From: Ascaris suum
Taxonomy: Eukaryota; Nematoda; Chromadorea; Rhabditida; Ascarididae
Direction: 5' to 3'
NCBI GenBank assembly: GCA_013433145.1
Contig: CM024168.1
Location: 14,128,868 to 14,192,867 of the forward strand
DNA: 64,000 bases
Each line of letters begins with the position of its first letter. The first letter of the stretch is position 1. The position numbers and the translations under genes were made by a program. Below the pieces are notes generated by a model. That model was not told the DNA's origin. It searched no databases and saw only the letters and a program-made list of their open reading frames with translations. This document shows, one piece after another, positions 13,901 through 26,000 of the stretch.

Positions 13901-16900
13901 CAGCCATTGTTGTTTTGGCATATTGAAAGAAAAAAAAATATTTGGCATATTCCATGGTAAAATTTCAAGCAGTGTCGATATCGGGAAAAAGCTGTGCTCA
14001 AATGGGATCCGAAATGGAGATTTTCGATCCCTTGGTGAGGTTCTAACCAACTAGACTGCCGCACACATGTTAGACTTCGTCGGATCAATGTGGATTTGCG
14101 ATCACACGGATGCAATTAAACAACGTGAAGAGAGGGGGACGTTTCAGGAGGTAATCTGGTCCACAAACAGTGCCTTTAAATAGGAATTTAATTAGGAGCA
14201 AAGAAGATCACTTAGAACTATGCTCGAATTGCTCCTAACACCAACATCACTGATAATCGGAGATAATCACAGTATTGAATTAAGCGTAGCGGAATCTCTG
14301 AGGAATAGATGATGGACACTTTTAGCGCAAGAAGAGGAATGAAAATATTTGTTGGGTTTCGAATTTTTCGTTTTCAAGAAAGAACTGACTCTATTGTTTT
14401 AATTGGTTCTTTATAAAGATAAATTCACATGAGCAGATCATTGAGTTATGAGATAAGAGCGATTCGCTTTGTAGATCTTGTCATCGAAAATTCCTACCTT
14501 CGGAGCTAATGGTGCAGTAATGTCCACTTCATATTTCAAACCACCTCTTTGTCGTTGTTCTGGTGCCGGAGGTGCCATCGGTATCCTATACGACAGAACA
14601 CACATAATATATAAGAAACTATGCACTGCACATTGTCAACATCACAAAACATTCGTCTATGCTCGCAAGTGTTGGGGGAAGAGAGTTTTTTTTTTCGTTG
14701 AGAAATATCTAACGAAATGCCCATTCACATCAAACAACTATGAATTTCACTCACAAATTTCATTACCAATGAAAAGAAAACATTCATCTTTGGAAGGGAT
14801 TACGATGAACTTTCATTCATTATAATAAACGATACGCGAGAAAAGAAAAACCGACTACTTCGAAACGAGAGCAGGAATCTGAAAAGAAGTATAGAACGTA
14901 CTTCATTGAATATTCCAACCCAGCACCAACAGCCTTCGCCTCCCTAAGCGTTTGTTCATGTTTGCCGGACACATCGCGTCGGAAAATTGCCAACAGATTA
15001 CCCATTCCAACAGCCATACACTGATCATCTCCAGAAATTGCTAACGTATAAACCTGAAAACTCATATTCAAACTGCGTTGCAGCACATTCTCAGGTACCG
15101 GCGGGTCTTCACGGTAAGAACGAGAAGGTGGAGTGATGTTTGCAGCAATGAGCGTCTTGTGGCGACCAGTAAATGCACACATCTCAAACCTAAGCCTGCT
15201 AAAGCCGATGATGCCAAGCATTCCATTCGCTGCCGCTCATCCCACCTTCCACCGCACCGTAATTTGAAGATCAACACAGATAAATGAAGAAACAAAGGTG
15301 ACCCTCATGCAGCCCACCGAAACTGCACCACCCCAACGTTAACAAGAAACTACCCTTCCAAGCTGTACCAGCCTATTACTGTCTGGCACAAATCTGCCAT
15401 CAAGTAAGCTTTCTGCATTTAATCACTATTTTGCACAGACGATAAAACATCACTTGCTGCGTGTATTATTTCAGGCTTCCCATACTTCGGTCCCTCCCTC
15501 CTTTCGCAACCGGACTTAGGGCACTGAAAATAAGAGGATATATAAACTAAATAGAACAAAGTAGTTTAACAGAACGCCAAAAATGCAATTCCATGCAATT
15601 TTGAGGGTCGAATAAACTTTCGTGCCGAAAAATTCAGAAGAAAATGACGTGCAAAAATTTCAGACACTGCAAATCCGCACAAAAATTTGCCCAAATTTGT
15701 GGTGGATATGTCCAATCCTGCTCGGCTCCAACGGTACAGCGTTGCATTGGGTACTAGGAATGTTAGATTTAATTCCTCTTCCTAATTTCCCTTTTGAAGA
15801 ATACGGGTAATGAGATAAAACAGTTAATACCTGAATACAACCAACTTTTAGGTAATAGCCGTCGGCAACGAATGACGGAATAATGCTTTGGGAATGGAAA
15901 CTGCTTTGGAAAATGCGTTCAAATTTGAGCTATTTGGAACATTGTTCACCTGCTTAACGCACATAGAATGTCACACACGAACCAAATCACTACTTCAGCA
16001 TGGGTTAATAGTAACGCATCGCATTGACTACACAACAGCAAACATAATGGTGATACAATAAACTGCACTCATATTATTACAGTCTGCCTGACTGCAATTA
16101 GTATTCTAACTACTGCTGTAACTTTCTCAATCGTCCGACCCTTCACCAATTATTCCGCCTAACATCCAATCTAGGGGTAAATAAGTTGTTTACCAGTCAC
16201 CCATATCTGTCCGTACCCACCTCCGTCACAGAATAAAAAAAGCCACACTACTCCATGTCATCCCCAGTAGTACAAATCAACATACCGGTGCAGGCACAGA
16301 TAGCGAATGAACAACTGCATAACAGGCACCATCTGTTCGGAAAATGTTTATCTTCTTATCAAGACCACCAGATAGAAGACGAGTTCCATTTGTTGCCAAA
16401 CACATACAAGTCACCTGTAACAACAATTTAGTGACATTACTGAGCAAGGAAACTGTTCATGAATCATTACTACATTGATTTTAGTGTAACATCATTTCCA
16501 CAGAACACCTTACGACAATAAATTCAATTACTGTTGAAGAGTTGGAACAATTTTAAAAAAAACAAAAACAAAAATAAGTGAAAAGGAGGAAAACAATGAA
16601 AGTTTCTGTGCGAGAAATATGACCGGAAATGTGAAAGGAATATGGCAGAAAAAATCTGAAACAAACTAGGGGCAATCTCAACTGACGCAACGACGTTAAC
16701 TGCTATACCTATTGCACTTCTAACGCAACGGCGCTGACCTCTACACCTGTCAAACCCTTAACTCAACTATGTCGCAAGCTTCAAACAACTCGTGTTCAAT
16801 TTCACGCACAACTGAACACACTGTTCACACGACCTAATGCTTTAATATTCAACATCAGTAGGCAGTAATAAGACCTAGAGCTATTGCACTCAAAATAAAG

Positions 16901-19900
16901 TGTAATCCTACGGCAGCTTCTTACAATCCAACAACCGATGATAGTGTCGGTGCACTAAGAATTTGGGGATTTCTACTGAATGCCTTAAATGATAAAGCGA
17001 ATTTTGTAGAAATTCAACACCGGTTTAAATGATACGATTCAACCGAGTGATTTCAATTATAAGCAAAAAAAAGAACTACTGAAATTTGCGGCATCACTGA
17101 TTAAATCCCTCCGAAATACGACATCAAGATACGCTGTTTCTCTAAAGAGAAACTCTCTTGTAGAGTATTTTAATGATGCGTAAAGAATGGATCACCGATT
17201 TGTGATGATTCTGCAATGTGCACAGCAATCGACCGCCCGAAGCGATATCCCACAGCTTAATGGTCGTCCCTCCAGCCGTTGCCAACACTGCGTCCCCTCT
17301 TAGCAAACAACGGCCTCGATAGGGGCGTCATGGTCGATACACACCAACGGCTCGTTACCCTCCTCTCTTGTATCCCACACCTTCGCCTGATGATCGTATG
17401 AACCTACAAACAAAACCTTTAGCAAAAAATAGGCAAGTATATAAAACTGACAGGACGACGGCTTTGAAGTAGAAGGGAAGCCGCCTCATTTTACCTCCCT
17501 CACCATATAATTTGTACACCGTTTCCCGATAACAAGCAGTAGTCATCGTGGAAAAACTGCATAGCGTCTTCAGTTCAGATACCTCCTAAATCTGCACTGC
17601 AATTTCTTATAACCCGAAAACAGAAACATCTGAAGCACTTTAGTAATGACCACCATCTTTCTTTAGCGTTCTTTTCTATTCATAGTCCAAACTAGATTAG
17701 TCATCGGCACCCCAGCTCAGCCATAAAATCCCACCACTTCTGGCCCAACACCTCTCTCACTTGCCCATCTCCCAAGAAACGAAAGCGGAAAATTTGACCT
17801 AATTGCCGCATCCAAAGCAAATATTACCGCTAACGAAAATATGTTCGCTTATTTTAGATGCAATCCCGCAGCGAATGCGATCCTTGTGTGCTTCTTCAAT
17901 GACGCGTAGGGGGATCGATTTCGTTTCACTTATATCGAATATTTTGACTGATCCATCATCTGCCATCGTAATGATGCGCTTTCCAGAACACGAAAACAAC
18001 ACCTATAAACACCACGGTCACTTAGAGAAGAACTCAACTATCAATTATGAACTAGCTCTACAGCAGGAGACATAAGAAAGAGAGAGCAGAAGAGAGGAAA
18101 GAGGTGGGGGTAAGGAAGGATGTGGAAGCTTCTACAACCACTTGAAAAAGTGCACGACTTCTCCTCCCTCCTTCACTTGATAGATCCCCTCTGATGGGCA
18201 TGCCTCCCACCTCTTTCACCTTCCTGCCTCCCTCATTATCTCAGATAGCAGTACTGAGAGGTTAGAATTACCAGTTTCGATGATATAGTTATGGTATTTT
18301 ACATGTTGGCCGGTAGATCATAAATTCCTTTTCATATTCACTGTTAGTTACTGCTGATACAAAACTCTAGTATTTATGTCATCGACCAGCAGCTGCGATC
18401 AGACCAACGCTTTCATAAAATAATGCCAACCAATATACTTCATAAAACTGATCAGTACCACAACTGCATCATAAATTAACTGCCTAGTCATTTACCTCCT
18501 ATATCTCTGTAACTTTATGGCACAAACAATATTCCGCATTGTATATATTACAGCCTATATCAGTCGAAACGTTTATTTTCTAATGATTCTGAATAATTAT
18601 TTAAAACGGTAAATGTGAGCCGAATTCGAATGAAAAAAATGGTGTGAAATGAATTACATGAGGAATATATTACATGCAAAGTTATGAAACAATGATATCT
18701 TTGTAAAAGCCACAGAGAGGGAGGGGCCAGAGGACAAGTTTTGCGACTCACCATATGCACAGGTGAAGAATGAGCCTTATAAACACGCAACGGTGTCTTC
18801 GGTGCACTCCCCGCAGAACCTTGCTTCTGCACATCGAATAATCGAACTTTTCCTTCATGACCACCAACAGCTGTTTGAAAAAAATATAGGTCAGCATGGA
18901 TTGGTTCATTTCCTATTTGTGCCTACCGTGCATCGCATATACTACCCCGCTCCAAAATTGCAGCTGCAACCCTTAAATCCTGCAGAATACATCAATGGTC
19001 ATTGAAGACAGCAGCAGTTATCCTTTATTTTATTCCTTCCGCGAGAGTATATATTCCTTAAATTCACACTGCATTTCACCAACAAAAAAGCAACAAATAC
19101 AGCTCCTCATCACCACAATACTTCAACTAAATGTCGAAATAATCCTATAGCACAACGCATACCATAATTAAAAGGTTACCATATCGTCAATAAGGCGTAT
19201 GGTGATAAACTTAAATGATAAACACACCAAGAAGCCTGCCATCGTGTCGAAATATCGCTCCAAATACAGCCTCTTTGAACCGAGTATACATACTTATCGG
19301 TTCACATATCAATGTGTCGAAAATCGATAACTGAAATGAAATCAACTTCAAAATTATGCCAGTAATTTGTCATCGGTTCTTTTGGATCAACAATGTCGGA
19401 TGCGTTACTAAATGATGGAAAATGGATGACGCCTTGCCGACTCTTGCTCAAAATGTTGGAGAATGCATATAGGAACGACTGAAAGACTTGCTTCTATCAT
19501 CCTATGTTTCATGCTTCACCCACCCCTCCCTCTTCCCTTTCTCCAATCAATTTGAGGTAATGCAACAATTTACCCTCAGTTAGATTAGATGAGACGAACA
19601 TGAACGGCATCATAAAAATTTACATGCCTTAAAGTTGTAATCGAGAGTCTTCCCTGCAAGGTGGCGAGAAGTCCAGGATGTTATGATGACAACTAGAACG
19701 GAAGAGGACGGCAATGAGTACCGAGGAGGAGGGCAATAAGCCACCTCCAGTCCCCTTCGAATATATTCATGTATTCGTTCGAACATGGAATTCATCCTCC
19801 TTTCGCAACTATCCAAAAGTGTGCAGGTAATAAGCACTCATATTTCAGGTACTCGAGTGAAGTCAACGATCGTAAACATACCCTCACTGATGATGTGCTG

Positions 19901-20859
19901 GCCACGTAATACGGTTCCACTGGGGCGAAACTTGTTGACGTCATATTACCAGGCTCTTGGAATATCGCCAACTGCTTAAAAAAAGACAAAATTGCCACTC
20001 TCTTCGGATTGCAAATAGGAATTAAAAATATGCAATGTAAATTGCAATTTGAAACCCGCTATAAAATTCCCCTTCGCTTAGCATATAGATTGCAAACATT
20101 AAGCTCTATGATCGCTTATTTTAAATTACCTCACTTTCCTTCACGTCCAATATAACGTTAATATCCACTCATACAATTAGCAAAGATTTAACCTCTTATA
20201 TGTGTTTTCAATGAATTTTTTTGGATTTCTGGAAAGAATTAAATAATCATGTTAAATTGATAGCCGTAAGCATAAAAGCAATACCAACAACGAGGGTCCA
20301 CTAAAGAATTCATCAAGGATATAGAATCGTTATGGTGACGGCCCTCGTTGCAAATCACTGAATATCAACACCTCCACGGACATCTCAATTCGTTCTTCTA
20401 GAACTTCAGCCAGTAAACTCACCAAGTAAACTCGCAATTCTTTCAGCATCGACACTAATTTGTCACTCATAAGGAAGCATTCATCTCGATTGAGTAAAGA
20501 ATTCAAATAAAACGATGAACACGCCTAATTGGACTATTTTGCCTACTACCGGTGAATACATTTGTCAATACTTCACCAACATTTTATAGTAATCCAAAAA
20601 CTTTGGAAGCGTTTTACAGTAACCAAAAAAATCTGCCGATAATTACAATAATCTACTCAAACATTAGACAAGTAAAGAAATGAAGCAATCTACTACACAT
20701 TGCCGATATGCAACTTTTTTTGTTAGAAATTAATTTCATTTAATAAAAAGCTTTGCAAAATACAACCTTCATCCGTTTCCAATAAAGAACATCCTCCGAC
20801 AATTGTTTTTCAAATTTGCCACTTCGAAGACGCGGTAAACGTCTATACGGTTGCGCCAT
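10911..20859 (-). CDS. UTP15: UTP15, WD40 subunit of the U3 snoRNP / SSU processome (apparent frameshift)
   Basis: Thirteen exons in transcript order: 20767-20859, 19882-19971, 19228-19330, 18752-18870, 17828-18002, 17196-17403, 16286-16414, 14902-15053, 14498-14585, 13750-13875, 12775-12916, 12081-12184, 10911-11096. The product is about 571 residues (human UTP15 518). It has an N-terminal WD40 propeller (about residues 37-355; for example GSVKIFD, AKVWD, TIKLWD, LLSGGLDKKINIF) and the C-terminal Utp15 domain (about 385-525; SLAGRDAETIRPILVFLSRY, KLNDAVARELSLQ, IGAMEVLFAS), then an acidic tail. UTP15 belongs to the t-UTP/UtpA group, needed for rDNA transcription and 18S pre-rRNA processing in the nucleolus. 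The start is the ATG at 20859, eight bases after a TTTTAG acceptor. Exon 6 reads through only if one base is added near 17301 (see findings). All other junctions keep phase. Confidence 0.93.
11418..11436 (+). repeat. C homopolymer (19)
   Basis: Uninterrupted 19-C run in the last intron of UTP15; G-rich on the transcribed-sense minus strand, so quadruplex-capable in the pre-mRNA. Confidence 0.95.
17196..17403 (-). CDS. UTP15: UTP15 exon 6 with an apparent 1-base deletion
   Basis: In the frame set by the previous exon it reads SYDHQAKVWD onward to EAVVC and then TAA. Shifting by one base restores RGDAVLATAGG, TIKLWDIASGG and LQNHHKS, which match the next blade of the propeller and join exon 7 in phase. 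The exon is 208 bases, where 209 would keep the frame; GCTAAGAGG would need to be GCTTAAGAGG or similar. A 13-base GT-AG intron here is too short to be real. Confidence 0.85.
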
Positions 20860-20869
20860 TTCCCCTCCT
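20860..20869 (-). promoter_or_regulatory. Candidate spliced-leader acceptor of UTP15
   Basis: Minus-strand GATTTTTAG ends 8 bases before the ATG. No upstream coding exon fits, and an eight-base 5' UTR is typical of trans-spliced nematode mRNAs. Confidence 0.55.
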
Positions 20870-23015
20870 AAAAATCACACAGCAAACAATTCACCGATTA
20901 AATTCTATCATAACAGTTGAAACGGCGAGACAGTTCATTAACAACCCCAACCAGAGAGAACACTTAAAAGCCATTCCTGCTAGGCCATCTGATAAGAAGA
21001 TAAATTTAAAATGCAATTACAAATCTGAAATTGTCAAAAACACTCACCCCCGTATGAAACGCACTTGAAAATTCAGCACCTAATTCTTCAGAGGTCAACG
21101 CAAGATGAAATCAAGACCTCTCCAAACTGCACTGCACAAACTCTTCAAACGCTCGACGAAATTCACCTCAATAAACCTGGTGTCACAGTGGAAAAACAGC
21201 TGTAAAAGCTGACACTAAGATATGCTATCTGCTCGATCACCGTCCCAACTCTCGCTTCTCCTCTTCTTGACGGTTAACCTGTTGCACTGCGAAGGTCGCT
21301 TAATATGCGAGATTGGAGCCACCCACTACCTCTTCAATCTTTCCCGACCTCACTGAGGAATTTCCGTTGAGGAAAAATGAAGGAAGGATACTCGCCAGTA
21401 TACATTTTTCAATATCCACAAGATAAATATTCGTCGAAGGCTACTGCGTCCAACTATTGTAAACGGGACAAACGGGATGCTATTACCCATAAAAGAGATA
21501 GAAAATGCAAGAAGAGAGATAAAAATCGTCTAAACGATGAAGTAAATCCAAAGAGATTCGATAACCAATTTGTTATTTATGAGGAAAATCAACAAACGTT
21601 CAACAGGTAGTTGCACAAATAACAAACAACGTCCACAGATACAGTGGCACTTCTACCGTACTCTGCAAAGTACGGTAACTGCTCTATAACACACTAGTGC
21701 ATATAAGTAAAAATTAAGCCCTCAATAAAGAACCATTTTCACACAAGTGATCATCGAGATGGAATTCTTTTCAGCACTTCCTTATCATAGTTTATCAATA
21801 ACTCGTCAACTTATCACTGCTGCATTGTTATGATTTATCTTCCAAAGAGATACGGAAAATATACGAGAAATATTTCGATGCTTGATAACAGCAAATAACC
21901 AGCAATAACCGATCAAAAATATCCACCTTCGGAAGAAAATAGAAAATAACAAATAAAACACGTTCGGAGAAGGCATAATCAAGGATTAGCAAGCAATTTA
22001 GGTGATGGAACTCACCGGAAAACCGCCACTCCCAACTTGTGGCCAAGCAAGATAAAAATTCATCGCAATTCGCTGAATGTTCTCCTTCGTTTTTTGGCCA
22101 AAAAAAGAGGATTTACGAAGAAACTCCATTCTTCTCTACCAACCAAAACCCTTTCCCCGCTGAAACCCTCCTTTGAGTTATCAATACTAGGAGCCCGTCT
22201 ACCCTCTGCAATCTCTCCTAGGAAATCATATGCCATTCTTCTCAGCATTCTGAATATTATGCTCCACATTCATATTCAGATCCATTTATAAATAAATCTG
22301 CTTCCAATCAACAACATATATCGACTCTTACAGTACTTTTGTTGGCCATATTACGATAATACCCATTGAACTCATATGATGCAATAAAATGTTTCTATAT
22401 TATCAACATTTTAAATAGGACCACTCTAAACGAAGGTATTATTTCGGTCACAAAGTGATAAATTATAGCTGAATTTATAAGTTTCTTTTACAGCAAATGG
22501 GGGAGGGGAGGGTCTCTTTGCAATGTATCACAACGCCCCATCTCAGAGTCAGTTGAGAAAAAAAGCTTGCCCTCGAATGAGCTGTGTGCAGTGTCCCCTT
22601 CGAAGTTCTCCAAAATAAAACTCTCTCCCCTCCAGTGCATCAACGAATTCCGTCTTCCGCATCGCGTTCATCCCCTCCTCTCTCCTCTTAATCGTTTCTA
22701 CTCCACACAGCAAGTGTGAATCGGTGAAAACGAAACATTCAACTGATCTAATACGCTCCGTTATACTAACGACACATAGCTGCGTGTCACAGCATGTGAA
22801 AAACAAAGAAGTTCCACTAAAATAAGACGCGTGGGAGGAGGATAATCTGTAAATCTCCGAACGGTTTCTCAACTAATCCCAGGATGGATCTATTCATCGT
22901 TCGAGTTTGACTATTTTCAGATTTCTAGTGGCTTTACAAGCACTGTAAACAAGAATAACAATAGTGTGCACTTCCAGGATGCGAAGTAATTTTCCTGGAC
23001 TGATGAAGCGACATA
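20870..23015. other. Gap between DDX10 3' end and UTP15 5' end, no gene recognised
   Basis: 2.1 kb between two genes read in the same (minus) direction. It should hold the DDX10 3' UTR and the UTP15 upstream region. Open frames include a Lys/Arg-rich 77-codon plus-strand frame at 21377-21610 with an ATG, and a 107-codon minus-strand frame at 22549-22872; neither resembles a known family and both lack gene-like context. No minus-strand AATAAA was seen near the DDX10 stop. Confidence 0.5.
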
Positions 23016-26000
23016 TCAAGTCGTGGTCGATTCGAGCAAAGCCAATGCCTTCGCCTCATTATAAAGAACTCCGTCTTGTTCTTTCTTTCTCTTATTTGTA
23101 TGGCCTTTTTTCTTCTTAGTTATCCTCCTCTCATCGCCTTCTTCTTCATCCTGAAAGCCATCACCACATATAATAAATTAACTTTCTATATTCAAACAAT
23201 GCCGATAGGCGACCTCTAATTCTATTATAAATTCATCTAAACATTTGGTAAGAAGCGACCTGGGCAAATGACCACCAAGCGACTTAGCCAACTGACCACT
23301 AAACGACTTGGCCAACCGATCAATTAGCAACTTGGCTTCCTAATACTGTTAGTAGACAGCCTGAACATATATTTGACCATGCACTTTGGATTCCTCAGAG
23401 CAGCAATAATTTCCGAATTTCTTTAGTTCTACTAATTGGTGACAGTTGATGTGTAAGCAGTAACAACAAGCAAGCAAACATATTCATATGCACGATACCC
23501 TCGCATACCTCAGCATAATCTCAAATTGTATTTGCCGCCATTCTTCTATTAGAGAACTTCGAGCGATATTCACATCAAGGAAATTCCAACTCAAAAAGCA
23601 ATCCATAAAATATGTGCAAAGATCGCCTAAGCGAAAACACTAAAGAAAAAGAATATATCTTTCCCACGAAGGAAACTTGCCTTTAAAAAACGTTCACTGT
23701 CCATCCTTTGTCTCAAACTTGCACATCGAAATGCATCGACAGCTGTCTACAACACTGCGTGCATTTATATATCTAAACTACAGAACAATCCAAAGGAAAA
23801 GCAAACCTCCGAAGAGCTTTTGATTTCATTCCAGAAGGCGTCATATTTCTTTGGTTTATCTGGATCAGGCAACCACGAGAGATCATCGTGCTCTGATTCT
23901 GATCCGTCCTCACCCAAATCCAAAACGGCGCCGCCGCTTTCATCACGCGCTTTTTTCCGTCCCTCCACTTTCTTCTTTAGCTTCGCTTTTCTCTCCTAAA
24001 AGCTAGGATCGGTAATCGTATAAACAAATCAGGATTATTTGGAGGACAAGCCTTTAAAAACTTTCAAAACCTAAGTTGTTGAGGTGCGCAAAGCTAGATG
24101 AGATTTCATCGAGACGATGCCGTATACCCACAAAGGAGTGTTCAATGCATTCCTATGTCCAAGGCAAGTCTCTTTATTTTTCTGATGACTCCTTCATTTC
24201 TCTTTTTAATCCACATTCGGTTTCTGTTTCCTTCATAACTCCACCCTCATATCTCCTAAATTTTCTCGTTTTTTCTGTGCTGAGTCAACTAAGATGCACA
24301 ACGTAACCGCATTTCCTTTCCTGATTCTGGCAAATTACCGGAATATTGGGCAGCCAAACCTGCAAAAAACCTAAGAAATTTTAATTTTCTTTAGGTTTGG
24401 CTGTTAAATTAAAATATCAGCCAATAACCAGGATAGATTATTTATTAATGGCTGTTGACCCAACCACCCCTCCTTCACCCACCGTGAAAGAGGAGTCATT
24501 TATCAACATGTGCAAGACGTGAGAAAAAAATATATAAAAAACATCTTCGCATATTGCGTTTCACAATTTACATGCACCAAATCTAATGAGTACAACTTTC
24601 TTAGTATGCTAGTGAAATTGCCTAGAGGAAATAGAAAGGCGCCCACGGGAACGGTATTAAACACTTCGCTGCGAGAAGGCAATGGTGCATCTTATGAAAA
24701 ATATACAGAAATAAAATGCACAAACTCACCTTTCGCAGTCTGCTCATCTTCGCTCTATAAGCCGCTTTATCCACCTTATCAGCCTCGACCATTTCCCGTT
24801 TCGCTTCCTCTAAATCGAAGCGCTCGTTACTCTCATCAGTAGATTTCGTAGGTTGGGGCATCTGGAAGAACATACTTTAATAACTGATAAAAGGTAAAGG
24901 CTGTCATAAAAAAGGGAACCTCCTTTACGATGGTTCCTCACTAACACATCAAATCTACTTATTATAGCTCAGGAATGCCATTTAATCCCGAATTGTTGTA
25001 ACAAAATGCAATTTCCGGTAGGTTTGATATCTGTCCACATCGGCAGATATCTCCACGGAGGAATGTTAATTCGCCTCTTGATATCTTTCTTTATTCCACT
25101 TGATGCTTCAATGTCGGAGGTCCTCATATTAGACGCTTCATCAGAATAATCCTACTTAAATTAAAGAATTCAAAAACGTCCTCAACCTGGACAACTAGGA
25201 AAACGCATAAGACCAGGTACTCAAGCGGCAAATCATGCCCTGCAGCTTCGACCCAACATCGTCTAAATGGTGTGTAGCCTGATTTGTTTTCTTGGTTGTT
25301 CTGCCAATAAGACTGAAATCGAATTTCATAGTTTCGGTGAGGAATACTGAAAAACATACAGCAATCTCGTGACCATCTTCGTCGAAAACTTTCTTTACAT
25401 TTGGTTTGATACCCTTCTTGAGGATCTTCTTCGCCAAAGTGCTTCTCAACAACACTTTCTCACGCTTCTTTGGTTGCCGCTCCGATGAAGACGTTCTTTC
25501 TTCCTGAAAACACTCCAAGCGGATTCGACCCGCTTTCATAGTGTATTCAATTTGGAAGCCGGCATAACGTCCCATTAGAAGTGAGTTTTTAAAAAATACG
25601 TACGGATGAACAGAACAGAAAAGCGTTTCTGTTCGTTAGCCCGACGAACAGAAAATTTCTCTGCTTTAGCTGACTTTTCATAAACGTGTATTGTCATGGC
25701 AAGGAGATGCCAAAACCACCTTGTTTCAATTCTACTGGTAAGGAAAACGGTGCGTTTTAAAGTTCAAATTTTCATACAACTATAATGGGAAATGTTTCAT
25801 TATCTGCGAAATTCCTCACTTTCATTAGGCTTCTCCATCTTTTCGCCTCTTCAAGGAATACGGGAAAATGAGAACCAGCCAATTCGCATATGGAAAACAT
25901 AAAAGCTTTACCTATGCCCGCTCCGAAAAATTTATACTTTAAAAGAGAAATGCGCCGCTTCAAAGAATTCACTCTGGAAAACTCGATTCTTCTTAACATT

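Noticed and set aside
21377..21610. 77-codon Lys/Arg-rich plus-strand frame between UTP15 and DDX10
   Set aside because: It has an ATG, but low-complexity composition, no recognisable family and no supporting splice or polyadenylation signals.
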